Origin: Nepenthes gracilis
Taxonomy: Eukaryota; Streptophyta; Magnoliopsida; Caryophyllales; Nepenthaceae
Assembly (NCBI GenBank): GCA_033239525.1
Contig: BSYO01000013.1
Span: 10,192,501-10,256,500, forward strand
Length of the DNA: 64,000 nucleotides
Direction: 5' to 3'
The notes beneath the pieces are model-generated. The model did not search any database, was not told the origin of the DNA, and saw nothing but the letters and a program-made list of their open reading frames with translations. A program made the position numbers and the translations under genes. Below are positions 1 through 12,430 of this stretch, in pieces (position 1 is the first letter of the stretch; every line of letters starts with the position of its first letter).

Positions 1-1729
1 TGAACCATGGTCCTAGTTTCAGGATTAAACCTCCATTAAGGGAAGATCCACCTTAGAGTACATCACATTTTCCAATCAAAAAATCACATTCACATCCTTA
101 TCTCCATCTAGGAGACCAAATCCACATATATTTTCATCTAGGAGATCAAATCTATCATATCGTACTTTGGTGGATTCCCCTTTATTTACTTGCTCGGTTC
201 TCATCTTTCTGTGAGACTTAATTCCTTTTAGTAATTCAATCAAAATTCACAAGAGAGTTTGAAATTTCTTACCTCTGATGGTCAAATATCATCTAGAAGC
301 GTCCGGGATGCATTCCCTTGCTTCCGGTGTACAAATGCATATTTTTGGGGCTTATAATTTAACATGAACATTTAATCATACGTTTTATCACAATTAAATA
401 GAGGTAGAGCATGCAAATTTACACTTTATTTTCGGATGAACAGTGTCAGGCCACTTTTAGAGGGCTTGGACGCCGCGAACGGGTCGAATCTTACAAGATC
501 GATCGTCCAGTCGATAAATATACACATTTGGGACGTGGTGATTTATATTTTGGGGTCAATTCAATATAATACGAAGGTGGAAGTAAGCAAATTCCCCATT
601 TAATTTCGGATGAACAGTAACAGTGCATATTTAGAGGGCTCAGACGCTGCGAACGGGTCGAAACGTGCAAAATTGATCGTATGGCCGATATATATACATA
701 ATTAGGTTGTGGTGATTCATATTTTGAGGTCGATTCAACATGATACGAAGGTAGAAGCATGCAATTTTCCCATTTCGTCTTAGATAAACAGTAATAGTGG
801 CATTTTAGAGGGCTCGGATGTCGCAAACGGGTTGAAACGTGCGAGATTGATCGTGCGGCCGACATATATACACATTTGGGACGTGGGGATTCACATTTTG
901 GGGTCAATTTAACGAAATAAGGTGTGAAAATGGAAAACCCCCAATTCCCATAGGTTAGGGTTTGGCGGTACTCTACCGGCTGAATCAGTGAGTAAATCGG
1001 ATAATAAATTACACAATCCTTGGTCTCAAGTCATGGGTATTACATTTTCCATGGTTTGGGTGGGTATCGAAACGAAAATACCGGATGATAACCGAAAAAT
1101 ATCGAAAGAAGAAAGTTAGTGAGTATGAAAACATCTGTCTCGACGCGTATTACCACTTTTATAACTAGTTCTCGGACGGATTCGGACTCCACGAACTCGA
1201 TCTCCTCCTTTCTCTCTCTACAATCGGCGCCCTCTCTCTCTCTAGAATGTTTTGGAACGTGGAAAAATGAAAATCACAAAATAGAACCCGACTTTAAAAC
1301 GGGCTGGCGCTCGAGCGCGCGGCTAGCGCAGCCTTACTGCCCAGGCCAGCTCGAGCGCGTAGCGAGTACAGACAAATCTGGATTCTATGAGCCCACGGAG
1401 GGCACAAGTCAGGCCCGCAGCAAGCCTACAGCAAGCCCACATTATGTTTTTGGCATTCGGGATCCGTTTTGACCATTTTAACCCAATCTTTCACTCCCTT
1501 GGACTTGACTTTTGATTATATAACCTTAATAAGTCATGATTATCATAATTTAAAATCCCAAATCTTATTTATGAATTAATATTTCACGGCTTACAATTTC
1601 AGTTCCCGGTTTACCAATTCCGGCTCTTTGAGCTTTTCAATCCGATTCCTCTCGTTCTTTTTGACCACAATTCACCTATGTTAATTTAATTACTTTCTAA
1701 TTATTATGTTCTTAGTCTGAAACCTCACA
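1..1729 (-). mobile_element. Element G: partial 3' LTR (Ty3/Gypsy, B-type family)
   Basis: This is the left part of a minus-strand Gypsy element. The stretch aligns by eye with about 15265-16636 of element B's LTR: both carry the 'gatccaccttag / ggagaccaaatcc' block, the 'gaacagtg' tandem units, the AGAACTAGTT leader block and the end AACCTCACA. The LTR 5' terminus (minus sense TGTGAGGTTTC) lies at 1729 and is followed at once by a polypurine tract, so this is the 3' LTR. The other end runs off the window. The leader block at 1139-1201 is followed by a mutated donor-like site (ACAGAT instead of GCAAGT). The clade is inferred from similarity to B. Confidence is high that it is an LTR, lower on exact family limits. 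Confidence 0.8.
431..912. repeat. ~174-bp tandem repeat, three units, inside G's LTR
   Basis: Units begin near 431, 605 and 777 at the motif TTCGGATGAACAGT or its variants. Each carries 'agagggctcgga', 'cgaacgggtcgaa' and 'tacacatttggga' in the same order. The third unit is degenerate and passes into the 'ggtgtgaaaatggaaaaccccc' flank. The same unit occurs only twice in each LTR of element B, so copy number differs between members of the family. Confidence 0.8.
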
Positions 1730-1750
1730 ACTCTCCCCCACTTATAAAAA
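1730..1750 (-). other. Polypurine tract of element G
   Basis: On the minus strand the sequence reads ATAAGTGGGGGAGAGT directly before the LTR start TGTGAGG. This is the plus-strand primer site of Gypsy elements and matches the tracts of B (16637-16650), H and E. It fixes the element's orientation and marks the LTR to its left as the 3' LTR. Confidence 0.8.
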
Positions 1751-1925
1751 TTTTATCCTCAGAATTTAACGAACCTCAGGATTTATAATTGGGAAAAAAA
1801 ATCCTTTCAAAATACCTTCTTCACGATCCTACGTCACATCTTTGATCAAACGACTTATCCTAGAGGGCCCTCATCTCAAGATGAATTCCTAGTCTCTAAA
1901 ACGGCTTAACCCAAATACTTATTGA
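1751..1925 (-). mobile_element. Element G internal region, 3' terminal part
   Basis: This short non-coding piece lies between the polypurine tract and the insertion point of solo LTR F. In minus sense it ends with the usual 'gaggataaaattttTATAAGTGGGGG' run-up to the 3' LTR, also seen in H, J and E. It continues on the other side of F at 5771. I found no open frame of use. Confidence 0.6.
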
Positions 1926-2732
1926 TGTAACGACCCGAACTCGGATTCCCGAATCTGACCCGGACAATCATGGTGAAAGTCTCGAATCATCTCAATTTCA
2001 AACATTATACATAATTAATTAACTTAACATCATCAATAGAACGTCATCAATGATCCTCATAAATACATCATAAATTAAACATTCATATTAGCAATAATAA
2101 TAACTTCAATAAATGATATCGATATCCCAAAATATCAATTCTCATAAAGAAATCTAATAAAAGTTGAACAGTAACTAAACTACCAAAATTTTAAATATCT
2201 ATCCAGAAAGTCTCAATTTTTGAGATCACCTCTGCCTAGAGTCTACTCAAGCGATCTCTTCTATCATGGTGTCAACCTATTTACCCTGGAGCCAAGAAAA
2301 CACAAGAGTGAGCCAAAGCCCAACAAGTGATAATAATCAAAGACGGTATACAATAATAACAATCCCAGATACTAACTACAAAGTCTCAACATCATTCTAA
2401 CCATCTACTATATCCGAGCAAATTACAACACGTCGTAAATACGACTCTAGGCAAAATAGGTCCCACAAAACCCGCACATCCAAAAACAACAAGAGTGCCA
2501 ATAAACAGCGGTAATCCCCTGGAATCCGATATCATTAATAAGTGGGGATTCCCTAGTCCAAATGTCAGCGCGAACGACCTGAATATCAACAACAATAACA
2601 AAATGGATTCCACTAAATCCGGATAGCGTAAAATCCGACACATGGATTCTACAGAATATAACTCGTGGATTCAACCGAATCCCAAACTCATGAGATGTCA
2701 ACAATGATGAAACATCACAATGAATATCCATG

Positions 2733-3235
2733 GGACCTTATTCTACCATAGTGACCCAAAGGCCGCGTATTTACACCCCCAACGGCTGGGTAAGTGCAAT
2801 GAGGTTATCCATGGTATCCCCACTACCCCTACAGTCCTCTTAGAGGCTGTATCCGTAGCATGCTCATACCATCTTCGATACTCCTCGCCAACGATATCCC
2901 AGATATCACTCTCTACGATGGTCACTAGGTTATAAGCATTCCTCTTGACTCACTGTATGAAATATCAAGAATTTGATTATAAACTCAATTTTGAGGTCAC
3001 CACTGTATGTGATAGTAAGAATCTCCATAGATCTTATTCTGCCACCGTGAACCAAAGGCCGCGCATTTACGCCCCCAACGGTTGGGTAAGTGCAACGAGG
3101 TTATCTATGGTACCCAACTACCCCTACAGTTCTCCCAGAGACTGTACCCGTAGCATGCCGATACCATCCGTGATACCCCTCGTCAAATGATATCCCTAAT
3201 ATCATCTCCTACGATAGTCACGTGGCTATAAGTAT
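2733..3235. repeat. ~297-bp tandem duplication inside LTR F
   Basis: The block 'accttattctaccatagtga ... ggccgcgtatttac ... ggtaagtgcaa ... tacgatggtcac' near 2736 recurs from about 3033 with scattered substitutions, an offset of about 297 bp. Solo LTR K has the same block only once (about 38276-38475), so the duplication happened within F's lineage. It explains part of the length difference between F and K. Confidence 0.8.
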
Positions 3236-3821
3236 CCCTCCACGACAAACATACCTCGTTATCACCATGATACGGAAATCAGTATTGGATAAGTGTAGAC
3301 CACGCTAAGGTATCGTAGCCTCCCATTCGACTAGATACCTTAGGGTTTTCATACGCTTTCCTTTACCTTGATCGTAGGAAACCAACAATCCAAATACTCA
3401 CACAATCGAGTATAACGCAAAGAAAGTTTTGCAACATCAATAATAGAAACGTCGTTCGGTGCTGACACGGACCATAGTCATGCAATCAGATCCAACACAA
3501 AGGAATTTATCACGGAACGATGAAAGAATAAACATAGACCGAATTATTATTTATATACTTAACTCAACCACTTTAATTGTTCTTTCATTTTATTTCGATT
3601 CAATGCCTACTACTAAGGCCAACATTTAATTTATCACATGAAGCAACTAATTCCAATATAAACGGGTTGTCCATATGCAACAATTTAAACATTCGCGGTC
3701 ACGTTACCGGTCCTCGCACACACAACACCTTTCCACATATTTTATATTCATTTCATTAACATCCATCCTCAACATACATTCCTACTCAATATATATATAG
3801 TATTCGCCCACAGCTGCATAT

Positions 3822-3880
3822 GTATATATATATATATATATATAACAATACATACCCATATATATATATATATATAACTA
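3822..3880. repeat. (TA)n microsatellites in LTR F
   Basis: Two nearly pure TA runs are separated by a short 'acaatacatacc' stretch. Just downstream (3899-4140) lies a CA/ACAC-rich stretch, matched by a longer CA-rich stretch in the related LTR K (41640-42140). Confidence 0.85.
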
Positions 3881-5099
3881 ATACACCCATACATATATAT
3901 ACATCCACACACACACATACACAATGACGTATACACACTAACTGCTATCCACCACTCCACTCCACACACTCAAATCAAATCAAGCCCACGGCCCAGCTTC
4001 TGCTTCACTTCACCCACACACACTCACCAGACACCCAGCCCACGGCCCACTATTTCATGCAGCTTCTGCTGCCTCCACTCACACGCATGCACACACAGTC
4101 CACCAACAACACTCACAGCTCACTCACTGTCGCGCCACAGCAGCTCAGCTGCTTCCCGTATACACACATCCATGCCACAATACATATACACACAACGCCG
4201 TATATACGTCATATACGTCCTATCCACTGCCCGTTTCTCTCCAATTTTGAACCCTAGAGCTAGACTCAGAAGGCGTAACAGAGCCGAAACCTCATGCTCT
4301 ATTTTCCCCAATTTGTGCTCATACATGAATCAAAGACACCGAGGAGTATGCCATACCAATTTTCATCTTCTAACAGTTAGAAACGGGCATCTTTAGCATA
4401 AACCTACTGATTATTATACATTAATATCACAATTTCTCACCACTCAAGCCGTAGGCTCTATTTTTACCCAACTTTTTCATTCTTCAACCGTTTCCACACA
4501 ATCTCTACAATATACCCAATTTCAATAAGCAAAAAGAAAGTTGAGGGAAGGAAGAAACGAATTTGTAAGCAAGATGAGAAACGACAATAAAAATGAGAAA
4601 TCACTTGCCTGTTGAACAGAGGCGGTTAGGGTTTGCGACGGCAAGGGATCAATGGTGACGAGGATTTGCGGCGACGGCGGCACAACTAACGACGGCACCG
4701 GCAACGCCTTCAACCGCAGCGATCGACAACGGTGACGGCTTCGGTGACTTTGCTTTGCTTCGGCTCGACACAATGGCAATGGCAAACGGCGGTGATGATA
4801 ATCATGGCGACGGCGACTCTTTTTTTGGCACTGGTCGACAATGGCAGTAGCGGTGGAAACAGTGAGGAACAAATGCGATGATCGCATGACTAGGGTTTCA
4901 CGACGGCGGCTCCTTCTTCCCCCCTTCTTATCACCAATGTCTTCCTTAAATAACGAATGGGTCCGATTAGGGTTGTGCTCGGTTTCCAATTTGGGCGTCG
5001 TTGGATCCGCATCCTTGGCTTCGCCGCCTTCCTCTCCCTCCTTCCTTTCCCTCCTTCTCTTCTTCCCTTTCCCATCTTTCCTTTCCTTCTTCGTTTTCC

Positions 5100-5100
<1 letters not shown>

Positions 5101-5163
<63 letters not shown>
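5101..5163. repeat. (ATT)n microsatellite in LTR F U3
   Basis: About twenty uninterrupted ATT units lie in the U3 part of the LTR. Open frames encoding poly-Tyr, poly-Leu or poly-Ile across it are artefacts of the repeat. Comparable ATT/AAT runs lie in the U3 of J, K, L, N and Q. Confidence 0.95.
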
Positions 5164-5165
<2 letters not shown>

Positions 5166-5770
5166 GTAGATTATAATTATTATTAATATATATTTTTTAA
5201 TATATATATTTATATTTATATAATAATTTATTATTAATTATTTAATATCTATTATTATTTTATTCTATTTATTATTGTTATATTCATAATTATTACATTA
5301 TAATACTTAATATAATTATTATTTATTTCTAATTATTATTAATGTTTATTAATATATATTTGACCCCAATTATTATCATTTTTCATTTATTATTAATTAA
5401 CATATTTATTATCATTATTATTATTTATTAGTATATTTTTCTCATATAGTTATTTATGTATATTTATTTATCTCTCTTTAAAATACTTATTATTTAATTA
5501 GTTACCTAATCACCTCTATTTAATACCTTAACCTAAATTTCTAATATTTTATTTATTCATTTATATATATATATATATACTTCATCAACAAATGATTAAT
5601 TCACTATTTAATCTAAATTTTAATTAACGGTTAAAATATTCAGGCCCAATCCACTAATTCATTTGATTTATTAGGTCAAAAGATAATATTTTTAATCCTA
5701 ACAGTAATTAAAATTAATTATTGAAACTAATTTATCAATTTTATTCAAAAAAAATATTTGGGATATTACA

Positions 5771-7880
5771 ACTGATTTCTTCGACTATCGATACAAAGGA
5801 GACTTCATTACAATCACTAGAATTCCCGAAGTGACCTAAAAATAATGCCATCCATTCCTCTAGCCTAATTCGATACTTCAAGCGAACAAATGGACTCCCA
5901 CTTCAGTTCATTCCAAGCTTTGAAAAGGATTTGATCATATGGAACCGCAATCTCATTTTGAAATCTTTGGACCATAGGCCCACAACGCTTACGCTGCGCT
6001 ATCCTAATTAATTATCTTACTACGAATCATCCCATTGAGATTTCACCACCATATCAAATTCAATTTGATGTCCCAAAGATTCTCTAATCAAGTTTTACTA
6101 AGGTTTCGATACAAATCTTAAATCACAATCAAATTTTAAAATCAGAATAATTTATATTCTCGCTATTTCATCGGTAAGTCGACAAACCGACATATTTTCA
6201 AAAATACATAGCCTATATCACACACTCGGAATATATGGCAACCCTAATTAAAACAATCCTAGGATAGTCATATCACGAAGATGAATCTCACAATCATCCA
6301 ACTACAACCACATTCAAAACTACAATCATAACGATCACCTAAAGATTCGATATAACTTTCGATCATCCTCCCCTTAACCTCAGAATCCGATTGTTGAGCA
6401 ACCTTAAAATCCCGTTGGCATACTAATGAGCCAACTAATCCAATCCGAACACATCTTCCATGATTAAGATATGTGGGTCACTTTAATTGCCTTGAAATAA
6501 AACCATAAGGACTTCATATTTCATAAATTCATAACTTCAATACATCAGATACAATTCTGTCTCTCAATTTAAGAATATGACATCCTATCACCCAAGTATT
6601 GGACCTACTCATGATTTACCTTTCACGTCTCCTACGAGACTTCGAGGACATACTATGTCTAAAGACTCACAACATCAATTGCCAGCATTGATGTCCTCTT
6701 TCCTTAAGTGGCACGGAGGTTCACCTTCCAAATCTTTAAACAGATGAATCCACATGTAATCTCATATGATCATCTCTCCCTTCGTGACACAACTATTCTG
6801 GCTCTTAAAATCTTAGATAACGGCTATCTTCAAAGACAATACCCATAAGTTCTCAAAGTGGAGACTTCAATTGCTAATTTCGACCTATACGTGGAGTAAC
6901 TCTAATTATGAACTTCTCCCCCACTTAATCCGAGGGTAGCCACCAATCATGATGCAAGAGTAACATAATCCTATCCTTTCTCAAAAGTATTACATTCTAT
7001 GATAATTTACCAGACCCATCAGGGGTCAACCAAAATGATATGGACGTCAATTAATCCTTTTTAGTCCCCGGAATCTACCTTTTTAATTTTTGTTCTTACA
7101 ATTACAAATATCTTCTAAGTCAAACGCCTCACTGACACTGTAATCCTCGAGGAATACTTGTCAGGTCACTAAATAATTTCGGTTAGGCCCAAAATGACCA
7201 AATGATTTCACGGCACTAATCGGTCTTCCCAATTAGCCATACCTTAAAGTCTTATGGATTTCAAAATCATGCTACCAAAGAACCACATGCTTAACAAGGC
7301 ATTTTCTCAAACTAAACTCGCATTCCCTTCTCAATGGGGGCATACGGATTAACAGCCGTTCAAAAGTTATGATATAATCATCAAACAAATTGCATACACC
7401 CTATGTTGTTTTGAATTCATCAATGAAGTCACCTCAACACGGGCCTGAGTATGGCCAAAAGATCCATCCGATAAAATTTCATGAGACACCTGCGAACCTA
7501 CATAATCCAAATGGTGTTTCTGGACTTCGTAGTAGCCGTATCCTTATCCTGAATACCACTGAGTCTACAACCCCCATTAATCCACAATTAACATGCTATG
7601 GACCCAAATCGATCTTAGCAATCATCAAGCCTTTATATAGCCCACACAATTCACCTATCCATTTACAAAGTCCACTTATAAAATTATTAATCTCTTAGGC
7701 AACCCCATTTTTGGAATTTATGAACAACCTTGTTGGCTCATCTTATTTACCTTGAAGGTTTTAGAGTATTCCCCTATAATACAAAACCGATGTCTCCTCA
7801 GCTTTACATGGAATCCTCAACGATCAGCGTCGATTTTGACATAACTTCGAATTAGAGCTCCCGAACAACAAATCCCTTTA
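5771..7880 (-). pseudogene. Element G internal region: decayed Gypsy pol
   Basis: This continues G's internal region after LTR F. It aligns by eye with the internal region of J (for example 'tggaccataggcccacaa' here, 'tggaccgtgggcctacat' in J). A reverse transcriptase relic is visible on the minus strand at about 7411-7560. One frame reads PFGL just upstream of a region that reads FIDE where active elements have FIDD. Stops and frameshifts occur throughout. The primer site and 5' LTR are not recognisable; the right limit near 7880, where sequence like LTR C begins, is approximate. Confidence 0.55.
7411..7560 (-). pseudogene. Reverse transcriptase relic (RT catalytic region) of G
   Basis: The minus strand of 7411-7435 reads TTC ATT GAT GAA (FIDE), the position of the Gypsy RT catalytic motif FIDD. 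About 90 nt upstream in coding sense is CCA TTT GGA TTA, the PFGL of the conserved MPFGLT block. The residues after PFGL are not the usual TNAPA, a change also seen in J and E. The fragment is too broken to be translated. Confidence 0.55.
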
Positions 7881-8735
7881 TAAATAAATGCATCATAAGT
7901 TTCGGAGCATATACAATGTAACATATTTATCATACATATAAATAAATACCATTATTCACGTTCACAATACTTCTGGAGCACATAAAATCAACTTATACAA
8001 AATATATGTGCATAAATACTAAATAAATGGAGTACCCATGTTCGTAAAGCTAGGATTACACTTTTCAAAGCCCAAATCATGCACAACTCATAATTTAAAT
8101 GGGTAAAACTGAAGAGGGGTGCAAGTTAGGCTTTTTTAGGTGCTAAATATTGCATAAAACTCGTAAATTGGACATGAAATTGAAGTATATTCATACTTAA
8201 GTATACAAAATATAAACTTAATCAGGTATCGAATGAGGATATCCGAAAAAACAGAATAAAAGTCTAAAGAAATAAGAAAAAAAGGTATAAATGCACTTGT
8301 CTTGACCCGATTTATCACTTCTCTAACTAGCTTGAGCATGGAATCGGACTTTGAAGCCTTGGATTCTTCCTTTTCTCACTTCCTCTTTGTGCTCTCTCTC
8401 TCTTCTATGTGGAAACCCCAGAAAAATGATGCCCAAAACTCTCAAAGGCCTCCGTTTGAGTGCCGGCTAGCGCATAGCAAGCGTGTGCTGCTATGTTTCT
8501 AGCACCTACCCCCGCGCTTGAGCGCCCGGCAGGCACCCCTCACAAATTCTTCCTACACTCCCGCTGCTATGTTTCTAGCGCCTACCCCTGTGCTCGAGCG
8601 CCCGGTAGGCGCCCCTCACCAATTCTTCTTACACTCCCGAAACCTAATTTTTTCATATGAATTAAGCCTAATCTTGATTATATTAACTTAATTATCTCCT
8701 AATTATGATGTTAAGAAAATTGAAACCTTATAACA
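7880..8735 (-). mobile_element. LTR fragment C
   Basis: This is a minus-oriented LTR piece. Its 5' terminus is at 8735 (minus sense TGTTATAAGGTTTC). It holds U3 with GC-rich 'gcgcttgagcgcccgg' motifs and a 63-nt leader block at 8301-8363, followed by a degraded donor (ACAAGT). The block reads S-D-S, then KLVREVINRVK in one frame. The left limit is fuzzy and is set where similarity to G's internal region ends. It abuts fragment D with no recognisable duplication, so the two were joined by deletion or rearrangement. Confidence 0.6.
8487..8638. repeat. 76-bp tandem duplication in U3 of C
   Basis: The unit starting GCTGCTATGTTTCTAGC at 8487 recurs at 8563. Each unit contains a 'CTTGAGCGCCCGG' or 'CTCGAGCGCCCGG' core and ends near ACACTCCC. 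Because it sits in U3 it could be a duplicated promoter or enhancer module. Function is inference only. Confidence 0.85.
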
Positions 8736-9853
8736 TATGTTAATTTCATGTTCGATTTCTTAATTTTGACCGATTTTTCATATATGGAACACTAACCTCG
8801 CGTCCCAAACAATTTTACCCCTTTATTTCGAAATTTGTTTTATAAATGGGCTTTCGAAAATCGTTACCCATGCCTTAAACATATTAATTTATTAATTGGG
8901 TGTCCGATTTGGTAGTTTTTGTATAGTATTATGCTCACCAAAACCCTAACCCGCACCTCCTTTTGTTTTACCTGAATTAATTGTAATTTATATTTGATTT
9001 AACTTTAAAAATTCGTAACCCTAACTTTATGGACGTGGTACTTCGTATATTTGGTAATTATGCACATAGATTTTATATATGTTAATTTTATGTATTCGAA
9101 AAAATATTGTCGAATGTGAAGAGTAATGTTTAACCGCATGTACGTGAAATATGTTATTTTGTATATACTCCGAAAATTATATTATATGCACTTGTGAAGA
9201 GATTTGTTGTCTGGAAGCTCTAAAGTTACGTTTAGCTAACGATGGTAAGAACTTCTATTTTTTCCATACTTTATGATGATCATGCTTATAATTTAAGTCA
9301 TATAAGGATTTAAACCTATAAGAATTATACAAATTATGAGAAGTATAAGAAGAAAATTTTATAATATGTTATGTTTGATGAACTGTTATCTCGGAGTGAG
9401 AACAATGTTTTATGAATGAGAATGGAATCCCCTAAGAATAAGTAATTATGGAATTGGACCAATGATTTGTATTTTAGAGGGAGTATTCTTTGGTATGCCT
9501 TAGGATATTATTATGGAAGTACGAGAATTGCCTTTGGGCCACGGAGAATATGGTGGCACATGTGTTATGGCCCCATATATCGGGATAAAGTTATACTTCT
9601 CACAATGGGGTTTTGAATTGCGTGGGTCTATAATTTAGAATGTGTAGAAGTAAACATATTTATTTTCTTGTTTGACTGTACCATTAGTTGGTAGGGCCTA
9701 CCGGTTCTTATCCAAAAAGATAATAAATTTTTTGCATGTTTTAGAACCTAAAAGGATCAGAAATAAAATGAAAAAGTTAAATATATTCCAAAAAGGTATT
9801 TGTTCATGACTCACATTCATGCATTCATATACTGTTCTTATTCCCTCCCCTTG
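8736..9853 (+). mobile_element. LTR fragment D, left half
   Basis: This is plus-oriented LTR sequence aligning with about 44907-46015 of element E's LTR. Landmarks are 'gggtgtccgatttggtag', 'aaaccctaacccgc', 'ccggaagctctaaag' (here 'tggaagctctaaag') and 'ttagttggtagggccta'. The start is truncated at the junction with C. The right edge is where A and B interrupt it; D resumes at 23897. The pentamer CCTTG (9849-9853) recurs at 23892-23896 on the other side of the interruption. Confidence 0.75.
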
Positions 9854-11069
9854 TATCACGTCCCGCGTTCTCATATTCATCTTAATCATTGGGAAGAGTA
9901 CTTTCCTTAACCATAATACACATGATCAAAAAATATAATGCCAATTATCGATGGCTCTGACATTCATTTAATAATAATATGAATGCAGTTTGTGATAAGA
10001 GAAAGATGCCAACTAACATCACAATATTTATCTTATAAAATTACATTGAAACTTACATGATAACCATAAAAGATTCATGAATATATTTCTATACTACCAG
10101 TTCTAAAATTTACATTTCTAAGATGCTTATAAAGTTGCAAGTTCTTATATCATCACTTAAACTAAACTAGTTATATCATTACTGATTACCGCATACTTAA
10201 TGGCTCTTCTTTATTTTTGTTTATCAGATTTGAACTCCTGTGAAGTATCTGAAGGGAAAGAAAATAGTAAGAGAGTAAGCCAAATACTTAACAAGAACAT
10301 AATAGCTAAGAATATGCATATTTATATTTAAAATAATTTATAAAGAGGAATAAGGATCATGATGCATGTAAAAATATATATATGCTTTTAAAATATTTCT
10401 ATGATACTGTTGAGTTTTCTTTTTGTCTTGTACTTAGTTCTTTTTACTTGCCAACAGTTTTTACCATTTTTATCTTGAAGAACTAGGGATAATAGGCGTT
10501 ACTAACTAACGGAGCGTTCGATTAATATCTGGATTATGTTAATCTATACAATCAAAGATCAAAATTGCATAACACGGTGATACTTTCTTCCTTATTTACA
10601 TTCTGAAGACAGAATGGATTGTGTTCACTTCACACAAACCAAAGGCCTTATCTTTCTTATTTATATCTCGAAGACAGGATGGTATCACCTATTGTCTTCT
10701 AATAGATGGGGCCAAAATCACACAGTGATACTTATTTAGACAACGATTTATACTACAATATCCTAATGCATGCTAGGGAATACTATCCACCGAAATAAAA
10801 ATCCTTGGTTCAGTTTTCTTACTTCTTAAAATTTCGTAGTGGAAGCCCTTATTCATAATATTGCATCTTCATCTTAATTTTCTCATCTTAGAGAAAATTT
10901 ATATTTCCTTAATATCATATTAGCTTTCACTCATGCATAACATATCATATACGTTCGTAGCAAAATCACAATAAAGCGTATTGACAAAATAGGTTCATAT
11001 GTAAATATTTACACATACTGGACTTACTTTTAGACAATATATTATTCGATTTTCAGTCTATAAATTTCA

Positions 11070-12430
11070 TAATTTAACGATGCACTAACTGGTTCAGTTC
11101 CATTTTATCCCTTTAACAGGTTTGATCACAAATTCAATTTATGGATCGGTTTGGCTTTTTATAATATTTTACCGATTACATTACGTGAGTCGGTTCACCA
11201 TTATCCATATAATAAGTGGCCGGTTCATCATTTTAAAGAATTATATATAAACTGGTTCACTTATCAAATTAACCGGTTCATTAGAAATCGGTTCATTAAA
11301 TATCTTTAACATCTGGTCTTATAATGGGCAACCGATTTACATGATGTATAAGTTGATTACTAATTTAACATACCATATATGGTTGGTTTATTATTTATTT
11401 CCTAGCTGGTTCATACTAAATTAACAAATCGGCTGGTTTAGTGATAGATTTTAGTTCTAGGGCTGGTTCAGTGACCAAATCAAAGTATTTTTGGAAACTA
11501 TTTTACATGATGATAGTTAAGCCTTAGTACTAGAAGACTGGGCTGGGCCGATTGTTAGTTTAGCTGGTGCACAGCCGGTTTAGTCCACTTTCTTGAACTG
11601 CCCTACTATAGTATTAATAGGGATATAGGGTATGGTTCGATTGATATTTTGGGGTCCGGTTTGGTGGTTAAATCCTACCACATTTTACAAGTTGATACTT
11701 TAATAATATTTTAACATACTTAAGATACTTTGGCTGCTGGTTCAGTTGAATTGGGGCTTGGTTCAACCCATTTTCATGGGCTAAAATTCAAGATTTCAGC
11801 AAACTGTTGAAGTTCAGTATAGGTTCTGATATGTGGTCCCGTTCAGTGACCATATCGAGAAATTTTTGGAAACCATTTTATATGATGATAGTTCAACCTT
11901 AGTACTAGAAAATATGTCCGGGTCTGACGTTGGTTCAACCGGTTTATGGCCAGTTTAGTCCACCAAAGTGGATTGCCAGATTTGCATCAGTATTAGCAAG
12001 GATGCAGGGGTGAGTTTTTCTGTTCATTCGGGGATCTGGTTCGGTGGTCCATTCAACCTATTTTTATGAGTCAATTTTACACAATCTTAATAAGGGTCTT
12101 AACTAATTTGTGACCAATTTTGAACCAGTTTGGTTGTCGGATGGAGGCCGGTTTGGCCTGATTTCCCCAAACTGCCATTTTAAGTATTCTGGTACAATTT
12201 GGCCGGTTCGGTTTACTCAATTTTCTTGAGGCTGAACCGGTCTAATTTTAAGGAGATATTTTTACACCAACTACATGACATCTTATCCAGTTCATTAAAA
12301 TATCTATACTAATTTTTATAGAGCTTGAACCAAACAAAATCATGGTGAAAATCATCACCAATAGTAAGTCCCTTATTTCTCGGTTCAAACTACTAGTCTG
12401 CTTTAAACATCTTGAACCGGCCTAATTCAT
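11070..12430. repeat. GGTTCA-rich region with a 375-bp offset duplication
   Basis: GGTTCA and close variants (GGTTTA, GGTTTG, CCGGTT) recur more than ten times at irregular spacing. A longer block beginning GTTCAGTGACCA at 11466 recurs from 11841 ('tttttggaaac...ttttacatgatgatagtt...ccttagtactaga'), a 375-bp offset. The region is otherwise unique in the window and holds no open frame of note. Confidence 0.7.

Larger units (their letters stand above)
2286..4608 (-). other. Predicted LTR leader intron in F (GC-AG)
   Basis: On the minus strand, 'TTCAACAG' is followed by GCAAGTGATT (donor, first intron base 4608). The minus strand later reads 'TTTTCTTGGCTCCAG' at the acceptor (last intron base 2286). 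The same donor/acceptor arrangement recurs in LTRs A, B, E, J and L. The call rests on motif and position only; no transcript evidence is available. The interval contains the 297-bp duplication and the dinucleotide repeats. Confidence 0.4.
1926..5770 (-). mobile_element. Solo LTR F (3.8 kb), inserted in element G
   Basis: The element starts TGTAACGACCCGAACTC at 1926 and ends GGGATATTACA at 5770, giving TGTAA/TTACA terminal inverted repeats. It is flanked by ATTGA (1921-1925) and ACTGA (5771-5775), a 5-bp target duplication with one mismatch. No primer site, tract or internal region is present, so it is a solo LTR left by LTR-LTR recombination. Orientation is minus from the AGTAAGCC/TGAGCCAA block, the leader donor and the U3 microsatellite order. 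It is the same family as K (37494-43165), sharing for example 'aaaggccgcgtatttac' and 'ggctgggtaagtgcaa'. Open frames inside it are microsatellite or LTR reading frames, not genes. Confidence 0.85.

Noticed and set aside
5001..5186. Poly-Tyr/poly-Leu/poly-Ile frames, also at 42693-42935, 44094-44528 and 62349-62688
   Set aside because: They are translations of ATT/AAT microsatellites in U3 regions.
8930..8960. Telomere-like CCCTAA motifs (also 45105-45120, 50055-50070)
   Set aside because: They are single units at the same place in each LTR ('aaaaccctaaccc'), not tandem telomeric repeats.
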